A program made the position numbers and the translations under genes. A stretch of DNA of 6,576 nt from an uncultured Collinsella sp. (lineage in GTDB: Bacteria; Actinomycetota; Coriobacteriia; Coriobacteriales; Coriobacteriaceae), in the NCBI GenBank assembly GCA_900544645.1, contig UQWG01000067.1, positions 1-6,576 of the forward strand, read 5' to 3'. This document shows positions 1 to 6,498 of the stretch, piece after piece. How positions within the stretch are numbered: the first letter of the stretch is position 1; the number at the start of each line of letters is the position of its first letter. The notes under the pieces are model-generated. The model was given only the letters and a program-made list of their open reading frames with translations, was not told the origin of the DNA and ran no database searches.

Positions 1-30
1 TGAGGACTGCTCGCGCAGGTGTCGATCGAT

Positions 31-1056
31 TTACTTGCTGGGGTCGATTATATATTTACCCATGGCACGCAGAGCTGGGTCTGACAGGATGGCGCCGAGT
101 TCGTCGAGGGAAGCTACCTTTGCGACCATCGAGGATACGTCGAGCCTGCCAGAGTCGATGAGCTCGAGCGCACGACGCTGCGTATAAGGGTTGATGTAGG
201 ACGAGGTAAGCACAAGCTCCTTCTGGAAGACCTCGAAGGGCTTGACGGTGATTGTCTCATCGGGCTTGGTGAGGCCGAACATCATGACCGTAGCCTTGTG
301 GCCGGCGATCTGGATGGCCTGCTCGATGGTGACGGGCTTGCCAACACACTCGATAACGACATCGACGTTGCCGACGCCCTCCTGCTTCAGGCGGGCCGGG
401 ACGTCCTCGTGGATGGAATCAATTGCCAGGTCGGCGCCGAGTTTGAGCGCAACCTCGCGCTTGCCTTCGACGGGCTCGAGCAAGACAACCTTGGTGGCGC
501 CGGCGTTTTTAGCAAGCTGCATCATGAGCAGACCGATCATGCCACCGCCGATAACGACAACTGTGCTGCCGGGCTTGATGTTGCACATATCGATGCCGTG
601 CAGGCAGCAGGCGACGGGCTCGGTCATAGCACCCTGCTCAAAGCTGGTGTGATCGCCCAACTTGTAGACTTGCTGCATATCGACGGAGCAGTACTCGGCA
701 AAGCCGCCGTTAACGGTGGTGCCGTAACCGGTCATATGCTCGCAGTAGTGGTTGATTCCGTCGCGGCAGGGTTCGCAGCAGCCGCAGGGATGGTTTGGGT
801 CGATGCACACGCGATCGCCCGGTTTAAAGCCGGTGACATCGCTGCCCACGGCCTCGACAACGCCCGCAAACTCATGACCAAGGATCGTGGGCGGGGTAAC
901 GTCGGCTGCACCCTTGTCGCCTTCATAGATATGAACGTCGGTACCGCAGACGCCGCAAGCTTTGACGTTGATCAGAACGTCACGCTTGCCCACGGTCGGT
1001 TTTGTCGAATCCTCGACCCTGAGATCGTGCTTTCCATAGAAGACCGCGCTTTTCAT
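31..1056 (-). CDS. Zinc-dependent medium-chain alcohol/polyol dehydrogenase
   Basis: This 341-residue protein is a medium-chain dehydrogenase/reductase that oxidises an alcohol or polyol with NAD(P)+ in the cytoplasm. Seen in the sequence: the N-terminal GroES-like domain has CGVCGTD (C34-D40, with C37 the likely catalytic zinc ligand), the zinc-ADH signature starting GHEFAG at 60-65, a structural-zinc cysteine set C91/C94/C97/C105, and TEP with E146. The Rossmann domain has GGGMIG at 170-175 followed by an acidic E194 at the end of the second strand, which in this family favours NAD+ over NADP+. Length is normal for the sorbitol/butanediol/threonine dehydrogenase-like branch. The ATG start is supported by AAGGAG five bases upstream (1062-1067). 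It is divergent from an alpha-glucoside PTS operon and shares operator sequence with it, so a polyol or sugar-alcohol substrate linked to that pathway is a reasonable inference. The exact substrate cannot be read from the sequence; L-threonine dehydrogenase or butanediol dehydrogenase remain possible. Only 30 bases lie downstream, so whether another gene follows is unknown. Confidence 0.9.
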   Translation of the reverse strand: MKSAVFYGKHDLRVEDSTKPTVGKRDVLINVKACGVCGTDVHIYEGDKGAADVTPPTILGHEFAGVVEAVGSDVTGFKPGDRVCIDPNHPCGCCEPCRDGINHYCEHMTGYGTTVNGGFAEYCSVDMQQVYKLGDHTSFEQGAMTEPVACCLHGIDMCNIKPGSTVVVIGGGMIGLLMMQLAKNAGATKVVLLEPVEGKREVALKLGADLAIDSIHEDVPARLKQEGVGNVDVVIECVGKPVTIEQAIQIAGHKATVMMFGLTKPDETITVKPFEVFQKELVLTSSYINPYTQRRALELIDSGRLDVSSMVAKVASLDELGAILSDPALRAMGKYIIDPSK

Positions 1057-1092
1057 GGTGACTCCTTAACGTAGCGGTGAATGTTGTAATGA

Positions 1093-1121
1093 AGTATAGG
1101 TATGTCTATAGATATAGACAA
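1093..1121 (-). promoter_or_regulatory. Predicted promoter of the dehydrogenase gene
   Basis: Read on the minus strand, TTGTCT (1116-1121) is a 4/6 match to the -35 consensus and TATACT (1093-1098) a 5/6 match to the -10, separated by exactly 17 bases. Transcription would begin near 1086, giving a leader of about 30 nt before the ATG at 1056. An 18-bp palindrome occupies the spacer and most of the -35, so a repressor bound there would block RNA polymerase. Prediction from consensus only. Confidence 0.55.
1103..1120. promoter_or_regulatory. Operator 1: 18-bp palindrome over the dehydrogenase promoter
   Basis: TGTCTATA-GA-TATAGACA is a perfect inverted repeat of 8-bp arms around a 2-bp centre. 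It lies between and over the predicted -10 and -35 of the leftward promoter. Its right arm runs into the octamer TAGACAAG (1115-1122), which is repeated in the other two sites of this intergenic region. A role as repressor binding site is inferred from symmetry, position and repetition. Confidence 0.55.
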
Positions 1122-1137
1122 GCACATCTAGACAAGT
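1122..1137. promoter_or_regulatory. Operator 2: partial palindrome with TAGACAAG
   Basis: The core TCTAGA at 1127-1132 and the right arm TAGACAAG at 1129-1136 match operator 3 read in reverse (13 of 16 positions). Its centre lies 18 bp from that of operator 1, and the two TAGACAAG octamers are 14 bp apart as direct repeats. The left arm is degenerate, so this may be an auxiliary, weaker site just upstream of the dehydrogenase -35 box. Confidence 0.4.
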
Positions 1138-1202
1138 AGAAAAGAAATTTATAATGCAGCCATCAGCTATATCAGATTTAACAGGGTAAATACTGGACAT
1201 AT

Positions 1203-1232
1203 ACCGTTTACGGCCAATAATCAACCGTTTAC
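1203..1232. repeat. Two direct repeats ACCGTTTAC, 21 bp apart
   Basis: The 9-mer ACCGTTTAC occurs at 1203-1211 and again at 1224-1232. The 21-bp period is two helical turns, so both copies face the same side of the DNA. They lie directly upstream of the permease promoter region. Such phasing is typical of activator or cooperative-regulator sites, but no binding protein can be named and chance is not excluded. Confidence 0.35.
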
Positions 1233-1252
1233 CGACCTTAGTATTTATGCTA

Positions 1253-1268
1253 ACTTGTCTAGATAAGT
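1253..1268. promoter_or_regulatory. Operator 3: palindrome at the permease promoter
   Basis: ACTTGTCT-AGATAAGT is an inverted repeat of 8-bp arms with one mismatched pair. It contains the same octamer as operators 1 and 2 in inverted orientation (1254-1261). It sits immediately upstream of the predicted extended -10 of the permease gene, where a bound repressor would exclude RNA polymerase. The symmetric core TGTCTAGACA resembles sites of GntR/HutC-family sugar regulators (for example the DasR dre-site core GGTCTAGACC); assignment to that family is inference. Confidence 0.5.
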
Positions 1269-1276
1269 GATATGAT
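1268..1276 (+). promoter_or_regulatory. Predicted extended -10 promoter of the PTS operon
   Basis: TG-A-TATGAT is an extended -10 element, with a 5/6 match to TATAAT preceded by TGn. No good -35 is found 17 bases upstream, as is usual for extended -10 promoters, and the spacer is filled by operator 3. Transcription would start near 1283, giving an unusually long leader of about 130 nt before the ATG at 1414. Confidence 0.45.
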
Positions 1277-1350
1277 AAAAATAGAAGCGCAAGAAGTCAG
1301 GGAAGCGGGCCCACCCGTCCTATTGCACGAGGTACACGCAAACGGCGCGT

Positions 1351-1380
1351 CTGCGGTCTCGAGTGAAGCCAAAACCGCAG
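1351..1380 (+). promoter_or_regulatory. Stem-loop in the permease mRNA leader
   Basis: CTGCGGT (1351-1357) pairs perfectly with ACCGCAG (1374-1380) around a 16-nt loop. It lies in the predicted 5' leader and would bury the in-frame GTG at 1363, an additional reason not to use that codon as start. No following T-run is seen, so it is not an obvious attenuator. Function unknown. Confidence 0.3.
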
Positions 1381-1393
1381 TCGCTCCGAATGA

Positions 1394-1413
1394 AGAGAGG
1401 GGGATTCCCCGTC
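1394..1413 (+). promoter_or_regulatory. Shine-Dalgarno of the PTS permease inside a short GC hairpin
   Basis: The purine run AGAGAGGGGG (1394-1403) ends 10 bases before the ATG at 1414 and is the only plausible ribosome site for any candidate start. GGGG at 1400-1403 can pair with CCCC at 1407-1410 across a 3-nt loop, which would mask part of the site. The two earlier in-frame candidates, GTG 1363 and ATG 1390, have no ribosome site, so this decides the start. Confidence 0.5.
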
Positions 1414-3021
1414 ATGATGCAAAAGATACAACGTTTCGGCGGTGCAATGTACACGCCTGCAATTCTTTTCGCATTTTCCGGAATCGTCGTCGGCCTGGGT
1501 ACGTTGTTTACCACCGAGGCGATCTTTGGCGAGATGGCCACTGCGGGCCATCTTTGGTTTGATTGCTGGAATGTGCTGCTCCAGGGTGGTTGGACGCTCT
1601 TTAACCAGATGCCGTTGCTGTTTTGCGTAGCGTTGCCAATCTCGCTCGCGAACAAGCAGAACGCTCGCTGCTGCATGGAGGCTTTGGCCATCTACCTTAC
1701 CTTCAACTACTTTGTTAGCACAATCTTGGGGCAGTGGGGCCCTGTCTTTGGGGTCGACTACTCTGTCGAGGCGGGCAGCGGTACTGGTCTTGCCACTATC
1801 GCAAGCATCAAAACGCTTGATATGGGCATCATGGGCGCGCTCATTATCTCTGGTATCGCCACGATGCTGCATAATAAGTTCTTCGACACCGAGCTCCCCG
1901 AGTGGTTGGGCGTGTTCTCGGGTTCCGTGTTCATCTATATGATCGGTTTCTTCGTTATGGTTCCGGTCGCTCTTATCGCCTGCCTGGTGTGGCCGCATGT
2001 TCAGGCTGCTATCTCTGCCTTCCAGGGATTCATCCTTTCCGCCGGTACGTTTGGCGTGGGTGTCTTTGCTTTCTTCGAGCGCGTGCTGATCCCTACAGGC
2101 CTGCACCACTTTATCTATACGCCGTTCTATTACGACAACGCGGCGGTCAACGGCGGCATCTTTGCTGCTTGGGCCAACATCCTGCCCCAACTGGCTGCCG
2201 ATCCGAGCATTGCTCTTAAGGATGCCGCACCCTGGGCTGCCTATACCTGCCCTGGTTGGACTAAGGTCTTCGGCTCGCTTGGCGTCGCCATTGCGTTTTA
2301 TATGACCGCCAAACCCGAGCGCAAGCAGCGCGTCAAGGCTCTGCTGATCCCGGTCACCCTTACCGCTATGCTTTGCGGTATTACCGAGCCGCTTGACTTC
2401 ACCTTCCTGTTCATCGCGCCCGGCCTGTTCGTCGTCCACTGCGTGCTCGGAGCGCTCGGCTGCATGGCTCAAAACCTCCTTGGCGTCGTGGGCATCTTCG
2501 ACGGCGGCATCATCTCGATGCTCTCGTGGGACTGGCTGCCCCTTTGGGCCGCACACGGTCTGCAGTACGCCATCTCCATCCTTGTCGGTCTGTGCTTTAC
2601 CGCTCTTTGGGTCGTGGTCTTCCGTTTCCTGATCGTCAAGTTCGACTTTAAGACCCCCGGTCGCGAGGATGACGATGTTGAGGTCGAGCTCAAGTCCAAG
2701 GCCGACTACAAGCAAAAGCAGGGCGGTGCTGCTGGCAAATCGGTCGCCCAGAGTAAAGATGACGAGCGCTTGGTGCTTGCCGAGAACATCCTCGATCTGC
2801 TCAGTGGCACGGATAACATCATCGATGTAACTAACTGCGCTATCCGTCTGCGCGTTAACGTCAAGGACAAGAGCGTCGTTGCACCCGAGGCTTCCTTCAA
2901 GGCGATCGGTACGCATGGCTTGGTGGTCCAAGGCCAGTCAATCCAGGTCATCATCGGCCTTACCGTCCCGCAGGTTCGCGAAAAGTTCGAGAGTCTTCTG
3001 AAGTTCGAGAGTCTTCTGTAA
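1414..3021 (+). CDS. PTS alpha-glucoside-type EIICB permease
   Basis: Membrane permease of the phosphotransferase system that imports and phosphorylates an alpha-linked glucoside such as maltose, maltitol or a sucrose isomer. From the ATG at 1414 it has 535 residues. The start MMQKIQRFGGAM is the characteristic beginning of the MalX/GlvC/AglA group. The EIIC domain (about 1-412) is a series of hydrophobic segments with RVLIPTGLHH (223-232) and the GITEPLDF sugar-binding loop (322-329). A charged linker (about 413-450) leads to the EIIB domain, whose phospho-acceptor is C475 in VTNCAIRLR. No EIIA domain is present, so the phosphate must come from an EIIA encoded elsewhere. It is followed by the matching 6-phospho-alpha-glucosidase, which fixes the substrate class. 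The last twelve residues are two copies of KFESLL from an exact 18-bp tandem duplication. Choice among maltose, maltitol and sucrose isomers cannot be made from sequence alone. Confidence 0.9.
   Translation: MMQKIQRFGGAMYTPAILFAFSGIVVGLGTLFTTEAIFGEMATAGHLWFDCWNVLLQGGWTLFNQMPLLFCVALPISLANKQNARCCMEALAIYLTFNYFVSTILGQWGPVFGVDYSVEAGSGTGLATIASIKTLDMGIMGALIISGIATMLHNKFFDTELPEWLGVFSGSVFIYMIGFFVMVPVALIACLVWPHVQAAISAFQGFILSAGTFGVGVFAFFERVLIPTGLHHFIYTPFYYDNAAVNGGIFAAWANILPQLAADPSIALKDAAPWAAYTCPGWTKVFGSLGVAIAFYMTAKPERKQRVKALLIPVTLTAMLCGITEPLDFTFLFIAPGLFVVHCVLGALGCMAQNLLGVVGIFDGGIISMLSWDWLPLWAAHGLQYAISILVGLCFTALWVVVFRFLIVKFDFKTPGREDDDVEVELKSKADYKQKQGGAAGKSVAQSKDDERLVLAENILDLLSGTDNIIDVTNCAIRLRVNVKDKSVVAPEASFKAIGTHGLVVQGQSIQVIIGLTVPQVREKFESLLKFESLL
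2983..3018 (+). repeat. Exact 18-bp tandem duplication at the permease 3' end
   Basis: AAGTTCGAGAGTCTTCTG occurs at 2983-3000 and is repeated without a single change at 3001-3018, directly before the TAA stop. It is in frame and adds KFESLL. Identity at all positions, including wobble bases, means the duplication is recent. Confidence 0.95.
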
Positions 3022-3039
3022 ACCATCGTCCATCGAAAC

Positions 3040-3079
3040 AATCGGCCTTGCAGAGCCGGTATGCGCTGCAAGGCCGATT
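3040..3079 (+). promoter_or_regulatory. Strong hairpin between permease and hydrolase genes
   Basis: AATCGGCCTTGCAG (3040-3053) pairs perfectly over 14 bp with CTGCAAGGCCGATT (3066-3079), with a 12-nt loop. It starts 18 bases after the permease stop. No T-run follows on either strand (TCTAGAGATAAAAAA follows on the plus strand), so a classic terminator is not supported. It more likely stabilises the upstream mRNA end, marks a processing site, or terminates partially, giving unequal expression of permease and hydrolase. Confidence 0.6.
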
Positions 3080-3176
3080 CTAGAGATAAAAAACTCCACT
3101 TCTAGGTAACAATTCCAAACCGTACAGGCCGCATGCGGGGATGGATTGAGCAAGCGGCCAGAATGAGGAGGACATC

Positions 3177-4520
3177 ATGTCCAAGAAAAACTATGCCGTG
3201 ACCATTGCCGGCGGTGGCTCTACCTTCACTCCGGGCATCGCTCTGATGCTGCTTGAGGAGCGCGACCGCTTCCCGGTCAACAAGGTGACCTTCTACGACA
3301 ACAACGCCGAGCGCCAGGAGACCGTGGCCAAGGCCTGCGAGATCTACTTCCATGAGAACGCTCCCGAGGTTGAGTTCAACTACACCACCGACCCCGAGAC
3401 CGCATTCACCGGGACCGACTTCGTCCTTGCTCACATCCGCGTCGGCCTGTACGCCATGCGTGAGCTCGACGAGAAGATTCCTCTCAAGTACGGCTGCGTT
3501 GGCCAAGAGACCTGCGGTGCCGGCGGTATCGCCTACGGGATGCGCTCCATCGGCGGCGTCATCGAGATCCTGGACTACATGGAGAAGTACAGCCCCAACG
3601 CCTGGATGCTCAACTACTCCAACCCCGCGGCCATCGTCGCCGAGGCCTGCCGCGTGCTGCGCCCCAACAGCCGCATCATCAACATCTGCGACATGCCGAT
3701 CGACCTCATGGATAAGATGAGCCGTATGTGCGGCATCAAGGATCGTCGCGAGCTGCAGTATAGCTACTACGGCCTCAACCACTTTGGTTGGTGGAGCAAA
3801 ATCTACGACAAGGATGGCAACGACCTCATGCCGCAGATTAAGGAGCACATGGCTAAGAACGGCTACCTGGACGGCATCGAGCACGAGGCCGGTAAGGAGC
3901 AGCATGTCGAGGAGAGCTGGATTCACACCTTCGGCAAGGCCAAGGATGTCTATGCTGTCGATCCCGAGACGATTCCCAATACCTACCTCAAGTACTACCT
4001 GTACCCGGACTATGTCGTCGAGACGTCTGACCCCAACTACACTCGCGCCAATGAGGTTATGGACGGCCGCGAGAAGAAGGTCTTTGGTGCTTGCCGCGAC
4101 ATCATCGCCAAGGGTACGGCCAAGGACGGCGGCTTTGAGCCGGATGTACATGCCAACTACATCGTTGACCTTGCCTGCGCACTGGCCGAGAATACGCTCG
4201 AGCGCTTCCTGCTGATCGTCCCCAACGATGGCGCTGTGCCCAACTTCGACCCGACGGCCATGGTCGAGGTGCCTTGCATCGTCGGCTCCAACGGCTTTGA
4301 GAAGATCTGCCAGGGCCCGATTCCGCAGTTCCAAAAGGGCCTGATGGAGCAGCAGGTTTCCGTCGAGAAGCTCGTTGTCCAGGCTTGGGTCGAGGGCAGC
4401 TACCAGAAGCTCTGGCAGGCACTCACGCTCTTCAAGACCATTCCTTCGGCAAGTGTTGCTAAGCAGATCCTGGACGAGCTCATCGAGGCCAACAAGGATT
4501 TCTGGCCCGAGCTTAAGTAA
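3177..4520 (+). CDS. glvA: 6-phospho-alpha-glucosidase, glycoside hydrolase family 4
   Basis: Cytoplasmic enzyme that hydrolyses 6-phospho-alpha-glucosides (maltose 6'-phosphate and similar PTS products) to glucose 6-phosphate plus the second sugar or polyol. The 447-residue length and the whole sequence match the GlvA/MalH/AglB group. The N-terminal NAD+ fold has AGGGSTFTPG at 11-20. The active site has ETCGAGG (111-117), the CDMP motif at 171-174 that marks alpha- rather than beta-specific members, and NHFGW at 201-205. C171 and H202 are the expected Mn2+ ligands, D172 the expected acid, and Y270 in PNTYLKYY the probable base. Family-4 enzymes use NAD+ and Mn2+ in an oxidation-elimination mechanism, not ordinary hydrolysis. 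The ATG is preceded by AGGAGG at 3166-3171. It lies 155 bp after the EIICB gene on the same strand and is its metabolic partner. The symbol follows Bacillus GlvA; malA, malH or aglB would name the same function. No key residue is missing. Confidence 0.95.
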   Translation: MSKKNYAVTIAGGGSTFTPGIALMLLEERDRFPVNKVTFYDNNAERQETVAKACEIYFHENAPEVEFNYTTDPETAFTGTDFVLAHIRVGLYAMRELDEKIPLKYGCVGQETCGAGGIAYGMRSIGGVIEILDYMEKYSPNAWMLNYSNPAAIVAEACRVLRPNSRIINICDMPIDLMDKMSRMCGIKDRRELQYSYYGLNHFGWWSKIYDKDGNDLMPQIKEHMAKNGYLDGIEHEAGKEQHVEESWIHTFGKAKDVYAVDPETIPNTYLKYYLYPDYVVETSDPNYTRANEVMDGREKKVFGACRDIIAKGTAKDGGFEPDVHANYIVDLACALAENTLERFLLIVPNDGAVPNFDPTAMVEVPCIVGSNGFEKICQGPIPQFQKGLMEQQVSVEKLVVQAWVEGSYQKLWQALTLFKTIPSASVAKQILDELIEANKDFWPELK

Positions 4521-4560
4521 GGACTGCTGTCTCGAACTCTCACGCATCTCTGCTTCATTT

Positions 4561-4604
4561 GCGCCGCCGCGGTGTCCGGATTCGCCCGGATGCTGCGGCG
4601 GCGC
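4561..4604 (+). terminator. Long GC-rich hairpin between the hydrolase gene and ychF
   Basis: GCGCCGCCGC (4561-4570) pairs perfectly with GCGGCGGCGC (4595-4604). The helix can continue through three G-U pairs and one G-C pair (4571-4574 with 4591-4594) and then TCCGG (4575-4579) with CCGGA (4586-4590), leaving a 6-nt loop, about 19 bp in all. It lies 40 bases after the hydrolase stop. The tail TATACTTATACGG is not a real T-run, so this is at best a weak or factor-assisted terminator of the sugar operon. Its right foot touches the predicted ychF -10 box. Confidence 0.45.
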
Positions 4605-4610
4605 TATACT
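4605..4610 (+). promoter_or_regulatory. Predicted -10 box of the ychF promoter
   Basis: TATACT matches the -10 consensus at 5 of 6 positions and lies 37 bases before the ychF GTG. A poor -35 (TTCGCC, 4581-4586, 18-bp spacer) falls inside the hairpin. A second A/T-rich element, TTATAC, follows immediately at 4610-4615. Prediction only. Confidence 0.4.
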
Positions 4611-4647
4611 TATACGGTTTGAAGTACCTGTACCAAAAGGAGCTGTC

Positions 4648-5724
<1,077 letters not shown>

Positions 5725-5735
5725 GGACGACGTGC

Positions 5736-6119
5736 ATGTTTAAATATGGTAAAAAAGCCGGCTACATGGGTATCGCGCTGCTGGTGCTTGCGGTGCTTCC
5801 GCTGGTGGTAGCGGCGTTTGTGATCCCCAACATTGGTCCCGAGGTGGCAACGAAGTTTAACGCCGCCGGCGAGGTGACGCGCTGGGGCAAGAGCTACGAG
5901 CTGCTGGCACTGCCGGTGCTCAACCTGCTGCTGAGCGTGGCGACGTACTTTACGGCGGGACGCCAGGCTAAAAACAATGATGACTCCGCCGCCATGGCGC
6001 GCATCGTGTGCGAGCGCTACCTGCGCAACGGTTGCATCACGGGTGTGTTCCTCAACGTGATCAACGTTTACTTTATGTACTCGGCGATTACCGGAACGGG
6101 CTTTGGCTTTGGTTTCTAG
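5736..6119 (+). CDS. Small DUF1648-type integral membrane protein
   Basis: A 127-residue protein with three predicted membrane segments (about 9-30, 54-73 and 98-118). Between the first two lies IPNIGPEVATKFNAAGEVTRWGKS (written here from 30 on), which fits the DUF1648 pattern of a proline, then FN..G....WGK. That domain is found at the N-terminus of SdpI-like immunity/signalling proteins and as stand-alone small proteins of unknown role. No SdpI region is present, so immunity cannot be claimed. The middle region (75-97) is charged and probably cytoplasmic. The C-terminus is the low-complexity tail TGFGFGF. The ATG follows ychF by 11 nt, with AAGGA overlapping the ychF stop codon, so cotranscription and perhaps translational coupling are likely. 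I do not recognise a specific function. Confidence 0.8.
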   Translation: MFKYGKKAGYMGIALLVLAVLPLVVAAFVIPNIGPEVATKFNAAGEVTRWGKSYELLALPVLNLLLSVATYFTAGRQAKNNDDSAAMARIVCERYLRNGCITGVFLNVINVYFMYSAITGTGFGFGF

Positions 6120-6128
6120 CTTGTTCTT

Positions 6129-6497
6129 TTAGGCAACGAGCCTGCACGCATATTCAATGGCTGCTGCGAGGCCGCCGCTCGATCGTGGTTTAAAGACCAT
6201 GTCGGCGGCGGCCTCGTTTTCGTATCCGGCGCCGCGAAGGGCGAGTGCGATACCGGCTTCTAAAAGGAGCGGCAGGCTGTGTTGGCTGGTTGCGATTACG
6301 GCAGCCTGATTGAGCGAGCAGCTGTGCGCTTGGCATTGGATGGCAAGTTCACCTTGCGCCGGGCAAGGGACCAGAACGGCGGCGACGCGACTTGATAACA
6401 ATGCAAATGCTGTGCGCTCATCGGGTGAAAGGCATTCGGGTGGCGCGCGCAGACGTGGTGTAAGAGTGTCCTGAGGTCCGTCGCTGCAAGCCCCGAT
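6129..6497 (-). pseudogene. Truncated HAD-fold protein remnant
   Basis: Minus-strand frame open from a TAG at 6528-6530 down to the TAA at 6129-6131. The last 90 codons, from a TTG at 6399-6401, resemble the C-terminal end of a HAD-superfamily domain: VIATSQHSLPLLLEAG, then IALAL and AAADMVF, then GGLAAAIE. This is the layout seen after motif IV in Cof-type phosphatases and P-type ATPase P-domains. The aspartates of motif IV (GDxxxD/GDGxND) are replaced by ATSQHS, so catalysis is not expected. There is no ATG or GTG in the open frame, no ribosome site fits the TTG, and the nucleophile and middle motifs are absent. It therefore looks like the 3' end of a gene whose 5' part was lost, probably at a junction near 6470-6500 where a different gene ends. 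It is convergent with the DUF1648 gene, 9 bases apart. Family assignment rests on motif resemblance only, and the right limit given is approximate. Confidence 0.4.
6167..6220 (+). terminator. Probable intrinsic terminator of the ychF pair
   Basis: CGAGGCCGCCGC (6167-6178) pairs perfectly over 12 bp with GCGGCGGCCTCG (6205-6216), and TTTT follows at 6217-6220. Inside the 26-nt loop, CGTGGT (6184-6189) pairs with ACCATG (6196-6201) with one G-U, extending the structure. It begins 47 bases after the DUF1648 stop. The T-run is short. The site lies inside the leftward HAD-like frame, where the same bases encode the AAAD and SGGLAA residues, so part of the symmetry could be coincidental to coding. 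Confidence 0.5.
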
Positions 6498-6498
6498 G

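Noticed and set aside
298..1074. A 258-codon plus-strand open frame opposite the dehydrogenase gene
   Set aside because: The minus strand encodes a complete zinc dehydrogenase with all motifs; this product has none.
1363..1413. Upstream GTG (1363) or ATG (1390) as permease start
   Set aside because: Neither has a ribosome site, the added residues are not membrane-like, and family members begin at MMQKIQRFGGAM, which corresponds to 1414.
1297..2931. A 544-codon minus-strand open frame opposite the PTS permease gene
   Set aside because: It is antisense to a clear EIICB gene, its product is hydrophilic and rich in D, K and H with no recognisable domain, and such frames are common opposite GC-rich genes.
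3079..3084. TCTAGA after the intergenic hairpin as a fourth operator
   Set aside because: Only the central six bases match; the flanking TG...CA and the CTTG/CAAG arms are absent.
3127..3159. GGCCGC/GCGGCC inverted repeat before the hydrolase ribosome site as a riboswitch or attenuator
   Set aside because: A 6-bp stem with a 21-nt loop is expected by chance in this GC-rich sequence and nothing else supports it.
4375..4647. A 91-codon N-terminal extension of YchF
   Set aside because: It overlaps the hydrolase gene in another frame; the GTG at 4648 has a good ribosome site and gives the family's normal N-terminus and length.
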